NCBI GenBank assembly: GCA_041745535.1
Contig: JBGTIS010000049.1
Span: forward strand, 1-64,000
Length of the DNA: 64,000 nucleotides
Direction: 5' to 3'
DNA from: JBGTIS01 sp041745535
GTDB lineage: Bacteria; Bacteroidota; Bacteroidia; Cytophagales; Cyclobacteriaceae
The position numbers and the translations under genes were made by a program. This document shows, piece after piece, positions 43,890-53,978 of the stretch. The stretch's first letter is position 1; every line of letters starts with the position of its first letter. Below the pieces are notes generated by a model. The model saw nothing but the letters and a program-made list of their open reading frames with translations. It made no database searches and was not told the DNA's origin.

Positions 43890-45533
43890 TCATTTTTTAA
43901 GCAGTCTTCTGGTAACCAGCATATCATTACCTACACGCACTTTAAGCAAGTAGGCACCAGCTGCCACAGTAGGCATTGTTAATACTAGATGCTGTTTGCC
44001 CACAGTGGCATAACCTGCCTGTGCGGTAAGTACGGCTTTTCCCGCAAGATCGATACATTCCACAGAAATTGCTCCGGGTCGTTTTGCTGTAAACTCTATA
44101 TGTATGGTTTCTTCCATTGGATTGGGAAACAATATTAGCTGGGTTTCGGCTACTTCGCCCTCATCAGTACCTGTTATTATCTCACCGATGTGGGCATCCA
44201 GCCATTCCGTTCTGCCGGTTACCCAGTTTTTCAGCCAATCTACTTCTTCCTGAAAGGTTTGTCCTACATAATAGTTAGGCCACACATACGTACCCAGCAC
44301 CGGCCATTTCTGAAAATTACGTTGTTGCGCCTCTGTATTCAGCAAAACCGCAATGGAATCTATATGGGTAAGCACTGTTTCGGTTTTGAATTGATTTTGA
44401 CGCAGGCTGGCCCAGCGGGTACTCACTTTTTCTTTAAATACCGGATCTTCAAAAAGGCGATACCACCAGAAAGGTATCAGCCAGGTATCAGCAGGGCAGA
44501 TGGTATTGAAATTGAATGCAAACCCATTAGTGGTACCCTGCGTGCAGTAATCTACGTTGCCAAAAGCAAGATTAAAATCCCAGATGGGGCCTATGGCCAG
44601 TTTACCGCCATCGGAATCTTTCTGCTTGTACATAAAGGTGCTGAGGCGGTAGGCATCCGGGTTTTTAGCGATTTCATTGGCAATAAAAAAATCTACAAAC
44701 GCATCTACATCAATATACTTGGCATAACCGTTTACCGGATCAGCAAAATCGTCACCATAAAGCACATTTTCAAAAGACGCGAGAAATTCCTGTATATAGG
44801 TTTTCTGCTCTGCTACAATGTTATCAGATTTCGGGTATTCATACTGAAAATAAATAGTCTGATCGCCCTCACGGTTGGGGGGTGTATATGCTGAAAACCA
44901 GCCGTCTCCGCCGCCGCCTTCAAACTTATCAATTTTCACAATATAACCACCCGTCAGGTCATCGCCACTAATCTCGTCTTCACTCAGTTTATTGATATCT
45001 ACCCGGTCTTTACCACGTTTGATCTTTTCAATCAGCACAAACACACCCATATATTCGCCATTCAATACCACTTCACAATATTTGGTACGGGGAGCATAAT
45101 GCCCCAGGTCGCGCCCTAACTGATACGCCAGCACATTGCGCATCAGACTTTTGTCGCTGTAGGGCGCATACAATACCCAGTCTGATTCCTCAGGCATACC
45201 CAGCAATGCGGCATCCATATCCTCACCGGTTTCATCACGTATCTCAATGCCGTATTGTTTTTTAGGAAACATTTGGGAAGAAGAACCTCTGATTTCAATG
45301 CCTATTTTACCATTGAAATTATTCATAGAATCGGTGAGGTTATTCCGCTTACCCATACCATTGTCGATAATACCCATATCCGCATCAATTTTTGGTTCAT
45401 TCACAATGGTTGCTCCGTGGGTATCAATAATGACAATAGGCAAATTAGAAGAGGTGAAAGCTGTTTGGGCAATACACAATGCCGGGAGCATAATCCAAAA
45501 TAAGGAAATGGCTGAACGGTAAAATTTCTTCAT
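43890..45533 (-). CDS. CotH-kinase-family protein with T9SS sorting domain
   Basis: 547 residues. Signal peptide ends near LCIAQ. Residues about 70-430 form a CotH domain: IGIEIRGSSSQMFPKKQYGIEIRD, MRNVLAYQLGRDLGHYAPRTKYCEVVLNG and GPIWDFNLAFGNVDYC (catalytic D in WDFN). Residues about 465-547 are a type A T9SS C-terminal domain (LILFPNPMEETIHIEF, then GAYLLKVRVGNDMLVTRRLLKK). So it is exported by T9SS to the surface. CotH proteins phosphorylate other proteins in Bacillus; a target here is unknown. Confidence 0.9.
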   Translation of the reverse strand: MKKFYRSAISLFWIMLPALCIAQTAFTSSNLPIVIIDTHGATIVNEPKIDADMGIIDNGMGKRNNLTDSMNNFNGKIGIEIRGSSSQMFPKKQYGIEIRDETGEDMDAALLGMPEESDWVLYAPYSDKSLMRNVLAYQLGRDLGHYAPRTKYCEVVLNGEYMGVFVLIEKIKRGKDRVDINKLSEDEISGDDLTGGYIVKIDKFEGGGGDGWFSAYTPPNREGDQTIYFQYEYPKSDNIVAEQKTYIQEFLASFENVLYGDDFADPVNGYAKYIDVDAFVDFFIANEIAKNPDAYRLSTFMYKQKDSDGGKLAIGPIWDFNLAFGNVDYCTQGTTNGFAFNFNTICPADTWLIPFWWYRLFEDPVFKEKVSTRWASLRQNQFKTETVLTHIDSIAVLLNTEAQQRNFQKWPVLGTYVWPNYYVGQTFQEEVDWLKNWVTGRTEWLDAHIGEIITGTDEGEVAETQLILFPNPMEETIHIEFTAKRPGAISVECIDLAGKAVLTAQAGYATVGKQHLVLTMPTVAAGAYLLKVRVGNDMLVTRRLLKK

Positions 45534-45584
45534 GGTAGTAGGTCAAACAATAAATTTATGGAATAACGCGCGCATTGAAAAGAA

Positions 45585-46130
45585 TCAAACAACGCTGGCT
45601 ATTTCGATGAGTTTGTTCACGGTTTTCCAGTTTCTGGTGGTAGCCGGGGTTTTCAGCTTTTTCTCGAAAAAAGTATTGCTAAGCTTTGTGTTTCCATACC
45701 CATTGGGGCAGAACAAATAAACCACATCCCCGGCGATAATAAACTCATCAGGTGGGTAATTAATACCAGCCAGTTTATCCACCGAATCTTTTTCGGGTTT
45801 TTCTGCCAGAAAGGTAACATGCAAATAACTGACCTCCTCATTCCTTTCATTGACGAAAGCATTGTTTTCAGCTACTTTTTTAAATTCGTCCAACTTCCTT
45901 ACGATTACCGGAACGTCAAACCCAAATCCTTTTAAAATTTTATCTTCTATTTGTTGGGCCAGTATCCGCTGGTCTGATTTTTTATGGCTAAAAACCAGGT
46001 TCCCACTTTGGATGTAAGTTTGGATATGAGTGAAGCCCAGTTCCGACAGGCTGATTTTTAAGTCAGCCATTTTGATCATTTTATGACCACTGACATTAAT
46101 TCCTCTGAGAATAGCGATATAAGTTTCCAT
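45585..46130 (-). CDS. DUF1697 family protein
   Basis: 181 residues from METYIAILRGINVSGHKMIKMADLK, the diagnostic DUF1697 opening (xYxaLLRGINVxGxxxixMxxLr). FTHIQTYIQSGNLVF and ATTRNWKTVNKL complete the pattern. Soluble; function unknown, with only weak published hints. An upstream Met at 46172 is unlikely because family members start at this motif. Confidence 0.9.
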   Translation of the reverse strand: METYIAILRGINVSGHKMIKMADLKISLSELGFTHIQTYIQSGNLVFSHKKSDQRILAQQIEDKILKGFGFDVPVIVRKLDEFKKVAENNAFVNERNEEVSYLHVTFLAEKPEKDSVDKLAGINYPPDEFIIAGDVVYLFCPNGYGNTKLSNTFFEKKLKTPATTRNWKTVNKLIEIASVV

Positions 46131-46194
46131 TAATAAATGTAGGTTAAAAATTACCAACCAGGAAAAAACCATTTTCAGATGCTGAAACAGGAAG

Positions 46195-46746
46195 TTATTC
46201 TGAAAGCTTACTACTTTCTTCTACATCGCCCCACGATAGAATTTTAGTATACTTGTAGGTTTCTTCACTAAATTCTTCCATGGTTTTGGCATCAATCATT
46301 AATTCATAAAAAGGTGTTTGACTTTCGATGTACCTTCCGATGCGGCAGTGGGCCTGGCTTAAAACCAGAAGTTTGTTGATAATAATATCGGGCTCAAAAT
46401 CCAGATGAAAGAGAAAATCAAACTTGGTATCTAAAAAATCTATAATATCACTGTGTGTGAATTTCCCCCAGAATGAAATATTTCGCTTGGTAAACGTATT
46501 AAAGCCGAAAATTTTTGTTTTCTCTTTGCGGGTATCATAACAAAGGATTTGCACCTTTTTGTCGTCGGCCTGTAACCGTTCTATAAATGCCCTGATTTCC
46601 TGCTGTTTTTCATAATTATTCAAATTGGCCAATATCCCAATTTCATGGGCTTCGTTATAGTTCACCACATTGGAACGCTTTGTTTTGTCCTCTTTAATCA
46701 GAGAAGGCATCCTGAATTCTATAATTTTCTTCGTTATTATAAACAT
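46195..46746 (-). CDS. DUF6913-like conserved protein next to ligA
   Basis: 183 residues. An N-terminal amphipathic stretch is followed by EIGILANLNNYEKQQEIRAFIERLQADDKKVQILCYD, then FTHSDIIDFLDTKFDFLFHLDFEPDIIINKLLVLSQAHCRIG. Cytoplasmic alpha/beta protein of a Bacteroidota-specific family that I recall beside the NAD-dependent ligase. It lies 12 bp downstream of ligA, so it is probably co-transcribed. Function unknown. Confidence 0.75.
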   Translation of the reverse strand: MFIITKKIIEFRMPSLIKEDKTKRSNVVNYNEAHEIGILANLNNYEKQQEIRAFIERLQADDKKVQILCYDTRKEKTKIFGFNTFTKRNISFWGKFTHSDIIDFLDTKFDFLFHLDFEPDIIINKLLVLSQAHCRIGRYIESQTPFYELMIDAKTMEEFSEETYKYTKILSWGDVEESSKLSE

Positions 46747-46758
46747 GTAATTAATGTT

Positions 46759-48777
46759 TTATTCTGAAGCGAGCATTTCTTTAAATTCATTTTCAGAAAT
46801 TATTTTAATTCCCAGATCCTGCGCTTTTTTCAGTTTGGAAGGTCCCATATTTTCTCCGGCTACCAGGTAATCCAGATTACCCGAAACCGCTGACAAAACT
46901 TTTCCTCCCTGTTCTTTTATGGTTTCTTTCAGTTCATCCCGTTCAAACGACTCAAAAACGCCCGACACTACAAAGGTTTTGCCTGCCAGCAAACTATGGA
47001 TTGGTACAGTGTTATTTTTTTCCTGAACAGCAAACCGCAAACCGGCTTGTTTCAAAGCGCCTATCATCTCCTGAAAATCCTGATCCTGAAAAGTAGTCAC
47101 CACACTTTCAGCAATTCTTTCACCCACATCAGGCACCGCTACCAACTCCTCAAAAGAAGCTTTTGCCAAGTTATCAATATTTTTAAAATATTGCGCAAGT
47201 TTTTCTGCTACAGTTTTGCCCACATAGCGTATGCCCAGGGCAAATAACACATTTTCGAAAGATATTTTCCTGGAAGCTTCAATTCCTTCCAGCAAATTCC
47301 GTGTCGACAGGTCCTTGAATCCTTCTAACTGATGAATATCCTCATAGGTAAGCCGGTACAGATCGGCCGGGGTACGCACCAGATTTTGTTCGTATAATAA
47401 ACTAATGGTTTCTTTTCCCAGGCTGTTGATATCCATGGCCTGCCGTTGTATGAAATGCTCGATGCGCCCTTTGATTTGCGGTGGGCATCCTTTGGCATTG
47501 GGGCAAAAGTGCTGGGCTTCTCCTTCTTTTCTTACCAGCAGGGTGCCGCATTCCGGGCAATGCTCGATAAATTCAACAGGGGGGCAGTCAGGCGTTCTTT
47601 TGGTAACATCCACGCCCGTTACTTTCGGAATAATTTCACCGCCTTTTTCTACAAATACGGTATCGCCCAGGTGCAAATCCAGGCGTTTGATCTCATTGGC
47701 ATTGTGCAATGAAGCTCTTTTAACGGTGGTACCAGCCAGCAAAACCGGCATCAGGTGTGCGACAGGGGTTACCGCGCCCGTACGGCCTACCTGGTAGCCT
47801 ACCTCTTTTAAAATGGTAGCCGCGCTCTGCGCTTTATATTTGTAGGCAATGGCCCAGCGGGGACTTTTGGCTGTAAAGCCCAGTGCTTTCTGCTGTTGCA
47901 AGCTATTTACTTTAATCACAATACCATCGGTATCGAGGGGTAATTCGAGACGCTTTTTTTCCCAGTAATCAATATATTCAAAAACCGCTTCAATGGTAGC
48001 GCATTTTTGATAGGTGAGAGAAACGTTAAATTTCCACGATTCCAGCAAATGGATGCCCGCTTCATGGGTTTCTACCAATGTGTCTTCCAGGGTAAGGCCA
48101 TACAGATAACAATCCAGTTTGCGTTGGGCTACGATGGAAGAATCCTGCATTTTGAGGGTACCGGAAGCCGCGTTACGCGGATTGGCCAGCAAAGGCTCGC
48201 CTGCTTCTTCCCGAAGGTCATTAATTTTTCTGAAAACTTTTAAAGGTAGAAATGCCTCCCCCCGTACTTCGAACACTTCAGGAAAAGTATCGCCTTTGAT
48301 GCGAAGCGGAATGGTACGGATGGTGCGGGCATTGTGCGTAATATCGTCGCCCCGCACGCCATCGCCGCGGGTAGCTGCCTGTTTCAGTAGTCCGTTTTCG
48401 TAGGTCAAGCTAATGGCGACACCATCGAATTTCAGCTCACAGAAATAGGCATAAGGTTCGTTGTCAAGGCCTTTGGCTACCCGTTTGTCAAATTCTTGAA
48501 GTTCTTCGCGGGAGTAGGTGTTGCTCAGAGAAAGCATAGGATACCGGTGATAAACCGTATCGAATGCTTTGGTAACCGTACCACCTACCCGTTGTGTAGG
48601 AGAATCTGCCGCCCTTAGTTCGGGGAAGTCCTTTTCCAGGCGCATCAGCTGTTCCAGCAGCATATCAAAATCATAATCCGATATTTCAGATATACTTTCC
48701 TGATAATACTTTTCGTTGTAGTAATTGATCTTGCCTGTTAGTTCAGCTATTTGTTTTTTTGCCTCTTCTGCCGTCAT
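46759..48777 (-). CDS. ligA: NAD-dependent DNA ligase LigA
   Basis: 672 residues, the full family length. In order: the Ia domain, the adenylation domain with CELKFDGVAISL (Lys of KxDG that is adenylated), the OB fold, a four-Cys zinc site (HCPECGTLL...FCPNAKGCPP), helix-hairpin-helix repeats (QLEGFKDLSTRNLLEGI, VGERIAESVV), and a C-terminal BRCT domain (LLAGKTFVVSGVFESFERDELK). It seals nicks during replication and repair. It leads a two-gene unit with the DUF6913-like gene. Confidence 0.97.
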   Translation of the reverse strand: MTAEEAKKQIAELTGKINYYNEKYYQESISEISDYDFDMLLEQLMRLEKDFPELRAADSPTQRVGGTVTKAFDTVYHRYPMLSLSNTYSREELQEFDKRVAKGLDNEPYAYFCELKFDGVAISLTYENGLLKQAATRGDGVRGDDITHNARTIRTIPLRIKGDTFPEVFEVRGEAFLPLKVFRKINDLREEAGEPLLANPRNAASGTLKMQDSSIVAQRKLDCYLYGLTLEDTLVETHEAGIHLLESWKFNVSLTYQKCATIEAVFEYIDYWEKKRLELPLDTDGIVIKVNSLQQQKALGFTAKSPRWAIAYKYKAQSAATILKEVGYQVGRTGAVTPVAHLMPVLLAGTTVKRASLHNANEIKRLDLHLGDTVFVEKGGEIIPKVTGVDVTKRTPDCPPVEFIEHCPECGTLLVRKEGEAQHFCPNAKGCPPQIKGRIEHFIQRQAMDINSLGKETISLLYEQNLVRTPADLYRLTYEDIHQLEGFKDLSTRNLLEGIEASRKISFENVLFALGIRYVGKTVAEKLAQYFKNIDNLAKASFEELVAVPDVGERIAESVVTTFQDQDFQEMIGALKQAGLRFAVQEKNNTVPIHSLLAGKTFVVSGVFESFERDELKETIKEQGGKVLSAVSGNLDYLVAGENMGPSKLKKAQDLGIKIISENEFKEMLASE

Positions 48778-48840
48778 GGGGGATTTTTAACTATACAAAT
48801 CTAGCTTTTTTATATAAAATTTAAAATATTCACACCATTC

Positions 48841-49656
48841 ATGCAAGACCAAAAAATCAATATTCTTATTATTGGGGCTCATCCCGACGATGCCGATGTA
48901 AAAGCTGGGGGCACAGCAGCCTTATGGGCAAAAGCGGGGTACCCGGTAAAATTTGTTTCTGTTACCAATGGTGATGCCGGGCATCATATCGAAACCCGGG
49001 AAAACCTCACCCAACGCAGAAAGGCCGAATCGGAAGAAGCCGCCCGTAGATTAGGCATCGCGGCCTACCAATTGCTCGATTATCATGACACGGAACTATT
49101 GCCTACGCTTTCCGCCCGCCATCAGATCATCCGGCTCATTCGGGAATGGAAAGCAGACCTGGTGATTACCCATCGGCCTAACGATTACCACCCCGACCAT
49201 CGCTATACCAGCATGCTGGTGCAGGATGCTGCCTACCTGGTAAGCGTGCCGCACGTTTGCCCGGATACACCCGTACTCGAAAAAAATCCGGTATTTTTAT
49301 ATCTTGAAGATACCTTTAAAAAACCTAATCCATTTCAGCCGGATATTGCTATTGGCATCGATGAAACCGTTGAACAGAAAATTATGGCACTGGATGCGCA
49401 TGTTTCCCAGTTTTATGAATGGCTCCCTTGGATTGAAGAAAGGGGCAAAGCCCCAAGCGATGAGAAAGCTCGCATTACTTACCTGAAAAGCCGCTGGATC
49501 AGAAAAATGTCAAATGCAACCCGACAATCGTTGAAAAAATGGTATGGAGAAACGCAGGGTACTGCCATTCAGGATGCCGAATCGTTTGAAATTTGTGAAT
49601 ATGGCGCACAACCTACTATGGCGGAAATAAAAAAGTTGTTTCCAATGCTACCTTAA
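48841..49656 (+). CDS. PIG-L family deacetylase
   Basis: 271 residues. The zinc motif IIGAHPDDADVKAGGTAALW (PHPDDxE-like, with Asp-Ala-Asp) and HRPNDYHPDHRYTSMLVQDA (HxxDxxxDH) are clear. It removes an N-acetyl group from an amino sugar or glycoconjugate; relatives include BshB of bacillithiol synthesis. No signal peptide. The following DUF1080 gene may be functionally related to sugar handling. Confidence 0.88.
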   Translation: MQDQKINILIIGAHPDDADVKAGGTAALWAKAGYPVKFVSVTNGDAGHHIETRENLTQRRKAESEEAARRLGIAAYQLLDYHDTELLPTLSARHQIIRLIREWKADLVITHRPNDYHPDHRYTSMLVQDAAYLVSVPHVCPDTPVLEKNPVFLYLEDTFKKPNPFQPDIAIGIDETVEQKIMALDAHVSQFYEWLPWIEERGKAPSDEKARITYLKSRWIRKMSNATRQSLKKWYGETQGTAIQDAESFEICEYGAQPTMAEIKKLFPMLP

Positions 49657-49716
49657 ACGCTATAAAATTTTTAAATTTGATATTAATTTAAAAATTACTT
49701 ATCAAAAAAATAATCG

Positions 49717-50349
49717 ATGGCACTCTTTAATTTAATTACCTTTATTATTTCACTGGTTTTATTTACGAACACAGTTGAAATTAATCCGTCTGTTTCTTCT
49801 GTAGAAAAAGAAAAACCTTTGTTTAACGGAAAAAATTTAAAAGGATGGAAAATTTACGGTACTGAAAAATGGTATGTGGAAAACGGGGAACTGGTTTGCG
49901 AAAGCGGACCCGACAAAGGATACGGATACCTGGCTACAGAAAAACCTTACAAAAATTTTGAACTTACCCTGGACTTTAAGCAGGAAGCCAATGGCAACAG
50001 TGGCGTATTTTTCAGATCTTCCATAGAAGGTACCAAAATCAGCGGATGGCAGGTGGAAGTAGCACCCAAAGGCAACGATACCGGTGGTATTTATGAGTCG
50101 TATGGCCGGGGCTGGTTAGAGCAAATTCCTGAAGAAAAAGAAAACATTTTAAAAGAAGGCGAATGGAATACTTTGAAAATCAGAGTGGTGGGCGATGCGG
50201 TTACTACCTACCTGAATGGTAAAGAAATGGTGAACCTGAAAGATGAAAAAATTGGTGAGGCCAATGGCTCCATTGCCCTCCAGATCCACGATGGCGGTGG
50301 CATCAAAGTACGGTGGAAAAATATTATGGTACAGGAAATCGAAGCGTAA
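49717..50349 (+). CDS. DUF1080 / 3-keto-disaccharide hydrolase family protein
   Basis: 210 residues with a hydrophobic leader (1-22). LFNGKNLKGWKIYGTEKWYVENGELVC is the DUF1080 opening, followed by ANGNSGVFFRSSIEG, AGKGND-type turns and GSIALQIHDGGGIKVRWKNIMVQEI, the typical end. The jelly-roll fold is shared with concanavalin-like lectins; some members hydrolyse 3-ketoglycosides. Likely periplasmic. Confidence 0.85.
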   Translation: MALFNLITFIISLVLFTNTVEINPSVSSVEKEKPLFNGKNLKGWKIYGTEKWYVENGELVCESGPDKGYGYLATEKPYKNFELTLDFKQEANGNSGVFFRSSIEGTKISGWQVEVAPKGNDTGGIYESYGRGWLEQIPEEKENILKEGEWNTLKIRVVGDAVTTYLNGKEMVNLKDEKIGEANGSIALQIHDGGGIKVRWKNIMVQEIEA

Positions 50350-50648
50350 GATCAGTCAGTCAAAACCATAAATTTATCTCTAATCACCAACATTTTTCAA
50401 ATATTACTGAAGGCAGGTTATTCAAAAGCGAATTAACAAATAGCTCTTATATCTAACTATTCATTAACATTTATATAAGAATCTTAATATTTTTTTTGAA
50501 AATCGCGAGATGTTAATACGCTTTTGTTTAATTTTGAATTTCATTTTCAGAAGAGAATGTAATACAACAAAGGATATAACTTATTCTATTGCATAGAACC
50601 TATTTGTAAGAATTACATAAAATAAAATTCATTTGCCAGGTAATAATA

Positions 50649-50795
50649 CTATAAATTAGATTTTTTTTGGTCTTTGGTGTATATCCATAAATCTTTAATA
50701 GTACTTTCAGGTATCATGATAACATCTACTTTTGAAGCCAAAAGTATCTGAGCAATTAAGTTTCGTTCAATATTTAAACCTCTTTTCTCTGGCAT
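50649..50795 (-). CDS. Possible 48-residue protein upstream of the exopolysaccharide operon
   Basis: ATG at 50793-50795 to TAG at 50649-50651. The sequence MPEKRGLNIERNLIAQILLA, then SKVDVIMIPESTIKDLWIYTKD, looks protein-like (amphipathic helix then strand), unlike random AT-rich frames. It is in the 485-bp gap before the wza-type gene and points the other way. It could be a fragment of a larger polysaccharide-regulator gene. The rest of the gap (50350-50648) is AT-rich and shows nothing else. Confidence 0.35.
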   Translation of the reverse strand: MPEKRGLNIERNLIAQILLASKVDVIMIPESTIKDLWIYTKDQKKSNL

Positions 50796-50834
50796 AGTAT
50801 TTATTGTTTATGCCATAAAAATTTCAAGACTAAA

Positions 50835-51608
50835 ATGAGAAATCTCCTTTTTTTACTTTTAATAACCGTAAGTGCTTCCTGTGTTAATTACCAGAAATTA
50901 ATTTATATGAAAGAACCTACCACCACAGGTTCGCATGGTACTTATCAAACCCAGGATTACCGCATCCGTCCTTACGATATTTTATCTGTTCAGGTAAATA
51001 GTTTAGAACAAAATACTTCTCCCTATATTAATGAGGAATTTAATCAGGGCGGCGGCGGTGGCCGCATGTCAGGGCAAATGAATAACGCCGTATTTTATGT
51101 AAATGGTTATGTGGTAAACAAAGATGGGATGATCCAATTACCACTTATTGGTGAGATTAAGGTGGGGGGAATGACTACCCAGCAAATCAAAAAACTTGTT
51201 GATGAGCGGCTGGCGGAATACCTGAAGTTTACTTCCGTTTCTGTAAAACTGGTAAATTTCAGAGTTACCGTGCTGGGGGAAGTAAAAACCCCGGGAGTTC
51301 AGTATATTTATGAAGAAAAATTCACTTTGTTTCAAGCCCTTTCGCAAGCCAGCGACCTGACTGAGTTTGGTAACAGAAACAGAGTTAAACTGATTAGGGA
51401 GTTTGAAGGCGGAACCAAAACCGTATACCTAAATTTAGAAGACCCAGATATTTTAACTTCTGAATACTATTTTTTGATGCCAAACGATATTATATATATT
51501 GAGCCTATACAAGCTAAAGCGTTTGCTGTAAACAGCAGGGCACTTACCCTGTCTATATCGGCTATATCGGTGATTCTGGTCATTATCAATATCATTTTAA
51601 CAAGGTAG
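50835..51608 (+). CDS. Polysaccharide export lipoprotein (Wza type)
   Basis: 257 residues. Signal peptide and lipobox VSASC. The PES domain is YRIRPYDILSVQVNSL, followed by GMIQLPLIGEIKVGGMTTQQIKKLVDERL. SLBB-like segments are VTVLGEVKTPGVQYI and QALSQASDLTEFGNRNRVKLIR. A C-terminal helix (SISAISVILVIINIIL) can cross the outer membrane as in Wza. It is the first gene of the exopolysaccharide operon, followed 4 bp later by the kinase gene. Confidence 0.92.
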   Translation: MRNLLFLLLITVSASCVNYQKLIYMKEPTTTGSHGTYQTQDYRIRPYDILSVQVNSLEQNTSPYINEEFNQGGGGGRMSGQMNNAVFYVNGYVVNKDGMIQLPLIGEIKVGGMTTQQIKKLVDERLAEYLKFTSVSVKLVNFRVTVLGEVKTPGVQYIYEEKFTLFQALSQASDLTEFGNRNRVKLIREFEGGTKTVYLNLEDPDILTSEYYFLMPNDIIYIEPIQAKAFAVNSRALTLSISAISVILVIINIILTR

Positions 51609-51612
51609 TAAG

Positions 51613-53973
51613 GTGGAAACAAGACAAAAGACATTTCAAACTGAAGATGCTCTGGATATTAAGGAGCTGTTAAATAAGCTTGCCCGTAACTGGAAATATT
51701 ATGCTGTATTTATTATTTTATTTTCCAGCATCGCTTTTTTATATCTCAAATTCGCGAAACCGGTATATTTGGTAAAAGCCTCTATTCTGGTTAAAGATGA
51801 AAACAATTCAGGTCCATCTGCCGAGGAACTTCTCAGTAAACTGGATTTAGGCTCAGGAGAAAGCAGTATCCAGAACGAAATTGAAATCATTCGATCGCAC
51901 AATTTAATTTACAGAACCATCAAGTCATTGAACTTTGATGTTTCTTATTTCAATCAGGATTTTTTAAGATCACACCAAAAATACAAAAACTCGCCTTTAG
52001 AGGTACAGCTCGACACTTTCCGGTACCAGTTAACCGGAGTAAAAATGTATGTGGCACCTGTATCGGATAGCCAGTACAAATTAAATGCTGAGGAACTGGG
52101 AGTTGAGCTTACCTGCGAATTTGGTAAACTCTGTGAGTCGGAATATTTTAGTTTTAAAGTAAATAAGAATCCAAAATACATCAGCGATTTTGACTGGGAA
52201 AATGACAAGTTTTATTTTACCATCAATGACATGGATCTGCTTACTGAATATTACCAGAGCCAGTTGTCGGTATTTCCTACCGATAAGGAATCCTCTGTAA
52301 TTGAGTTAAGTATTTCCGGAAATCTAAGACTCAAAAACCTGGATTTTTTGCGGCGATTGTGCGACGTATACATTCATGCCGATCTGGACTCTAAAAACCA
52401 CATTGCCACCCGCACCATCGAGTTCATTAACAACCAGTTGGTGGATGTGTCAGACTCATTACAGGGTGCTGAAAGCCAGTTAGAAAATTTCAGATCGCAG
52501 CAGAACATTATGGATATGAGTTTTGCCGCTACTTCCTCTTCGGAAAGGCTGAATCAGTTAGCCAATGACAAAGCTGATATGACAGTAAAAGGTCAATATT
52601 ATACCAGTTTACTTCAATATCTGAGAGACAGCAACGGTATTAACGCTATTGTAGCGCCTTCTACATCGGGCATTAACGATCCGTTACTGAATGATTTGAT
52701 TCTGGATTTAAAAAGATTAAATCAGGAAAGGCTTGCCTTGCAGTATACCAAAAACGCGAGAAGCCCTGAACTGAATTTAAAGAATCTGGAAATAGAAGCT
52801 GCCCGGGAAGCCCTGATCGAGAATGTTCAGAACATGATTAAAGCCAATAACATTGGCCTGAAAAATATAAATCAGCGTATTGCAGATAACCAACGCATTA
52901 TCAATAGCTTACCAGCTAACGAAAGAAACTTAACACAAATTCAGCGCAAGTTCAACCTGAGCGATAACCTTTACAATTATTTATTAGAAAAGCGGGCTGA
53001 AGCGGGCATTGCCAGGGCATCTAATACCTCTGACAATAAAATTCTTGACCGCGCCAGATCCAACACAGAGCCTGTGGCTCCTAACAAAACTATCGTTTAT
53101 CTGGTAACCCTGGTATTATCATTACTGATACCTACCGGACTTATTCTGATGCAGGATTATCTGAATGACAAAATCGAAAGTGTAGAACAAGTTGAAAAAC
53201 TGAGCCGGATTCCTATCATCGGTAAAGTAGCTCATCAGGGTAGCAAGGTAACCTCAATTGTAAATTCACCTAAGTCGCTACTGGCTGAATCGTTACGGCA
53301 AATCCGGGTTAACCTGCATTTTGTGAATGCTGAAGTTGATAACAAAGTAATTGCCATAACTTCTACCATCACTGGTGAAGGGAAAACCTTCTGCGCGTAT
53401 AACCTGGCCGTTATGATGGCTATGGCGGGCAAGAAAACAATATTGATCGGCGGTGACTTACGAAAACCCAAAATATCTGAATATATTGATAACCTGAGTA
53501 ATATAGGTTTGGTAAATTATTTGGTTCGTCAGGTTTCGCTAAATGAAATTATTCAGCGAACTAAAGTCGAGAATTTAGATGTAATTGCCAGTGGACCAAT
53601 TCCGCCACATCCGGTTGAATTACTGGATTCACCAAAAACCGAAGAACTTTTCAACCAACTGAAACAAGAGTATGATTGTATCGTGGTAGATACTCCACCA
53701 ATTGGCTTGGTATCCGACTACTTCGTACTGCAAAAATATGTGGATACAACCCTTTATTTAATTCGCCAGGATTACTCCAGGATAAAATTCGTAACTGATA
53801 TCACAAAAGACTATGAAGAAGGCAAGTTTAAAAACTTTTTCTTAGTAATTAATGATACCAAGAAGGCTGGGAAATATGGTTATGGATATGGTTACTATGA
53901 AGATGGTAACGGTTCTTTTAAAAGAGGAAAAAATATTCGTCCAACCACTAAAAAAACTACTTTTCAGAGTTGA
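51613..53973 (+). CDS. Chain-length determinant / tyrosine autokinase (Wzc type)
   Basis: 786 residues with a GTG start. The Wzz domain and first membrane helix are near residues 15-60, and a long periplasmic coiled coil follows with GNVR-like ERNLTQIQRKFNLSDNLYNYLLEKRAE. The second helix is around residue 500. The cytoplasmic kinase has Walker A TITGEGKTF, Walker A' ILIGGDLRKPK and Walker B CIVVDTPPIG. The C-terminal tail is Tyr-rich (YGYGYGYYEDG), as expected of an autophosphorylated cluster. It controls polymer length and export through the Wza-type pore. Confidence 0.93.
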   Translation: METRQKTFQTEDALDIKELLNKLARNWKYYAVFIILFSSIAFLYLKFAKPVYLVKASILVKDENNSGPSAEELLSKLDLGSGESSIQNEIEIIRSHNLIYRTIKSLNFDVSYFNQDFLRSHQKYKNSPLEVQLDTFRYQLTGVKMYVAPVSDSQYKLNAEELGVELTCEFGKLCESEYFSFKVNKNPKYISDFDWENDKFYFTINDMDLLTEYYQSQLSVFPTDKESSVIELSISGNLRLKNLDFLRRLCDVYIHADLDSKNHIATRTIEFINNQLVDVSDSLQGAESQLENFRSQQNIMDMSFAATSSSERLNQLANDKADMTVKGQYYTSLLQYLRDSNGINAIVAPSTSGINDPLLNDLILDLKRLNQERLALQYTKNARSPELNLKNLEIEAAREALIENVQNMIKANNIGLKNINQRIADNQRIINSLPANERNLTQIQRKFNLSDNLYNYLLEKRAEAGIARASNTSDNKILDRARSNTEPVAPNKTIVYLVTLVLSLLIPTGLILMQDYLNDKIESVEQVEKLSRIPIIGKVAHQGSKVTSIVNSPKSLLAESLRQIRVNLHFVNAEVDNKVIAITSTITGEGKTFCAYNLAVMMAMAGKKTILIGGDLRKPKISEYIDNLSNIGLVNYLVRQVSLNEIIQRTKVENLDVIASGPIPPHPVELLDSPKTEELFNQLKQEYDCIVVDTPPIGLVSDYFVLQKYVDTTLYLIRQDYSRIKFVTDITKDYEEGKFKNFFLVINDTKKAGKYGYGYGYYEDGNGSFKRGKNIRPTTKKTTFQS

Positions 53974-53978
53974 GTTGA

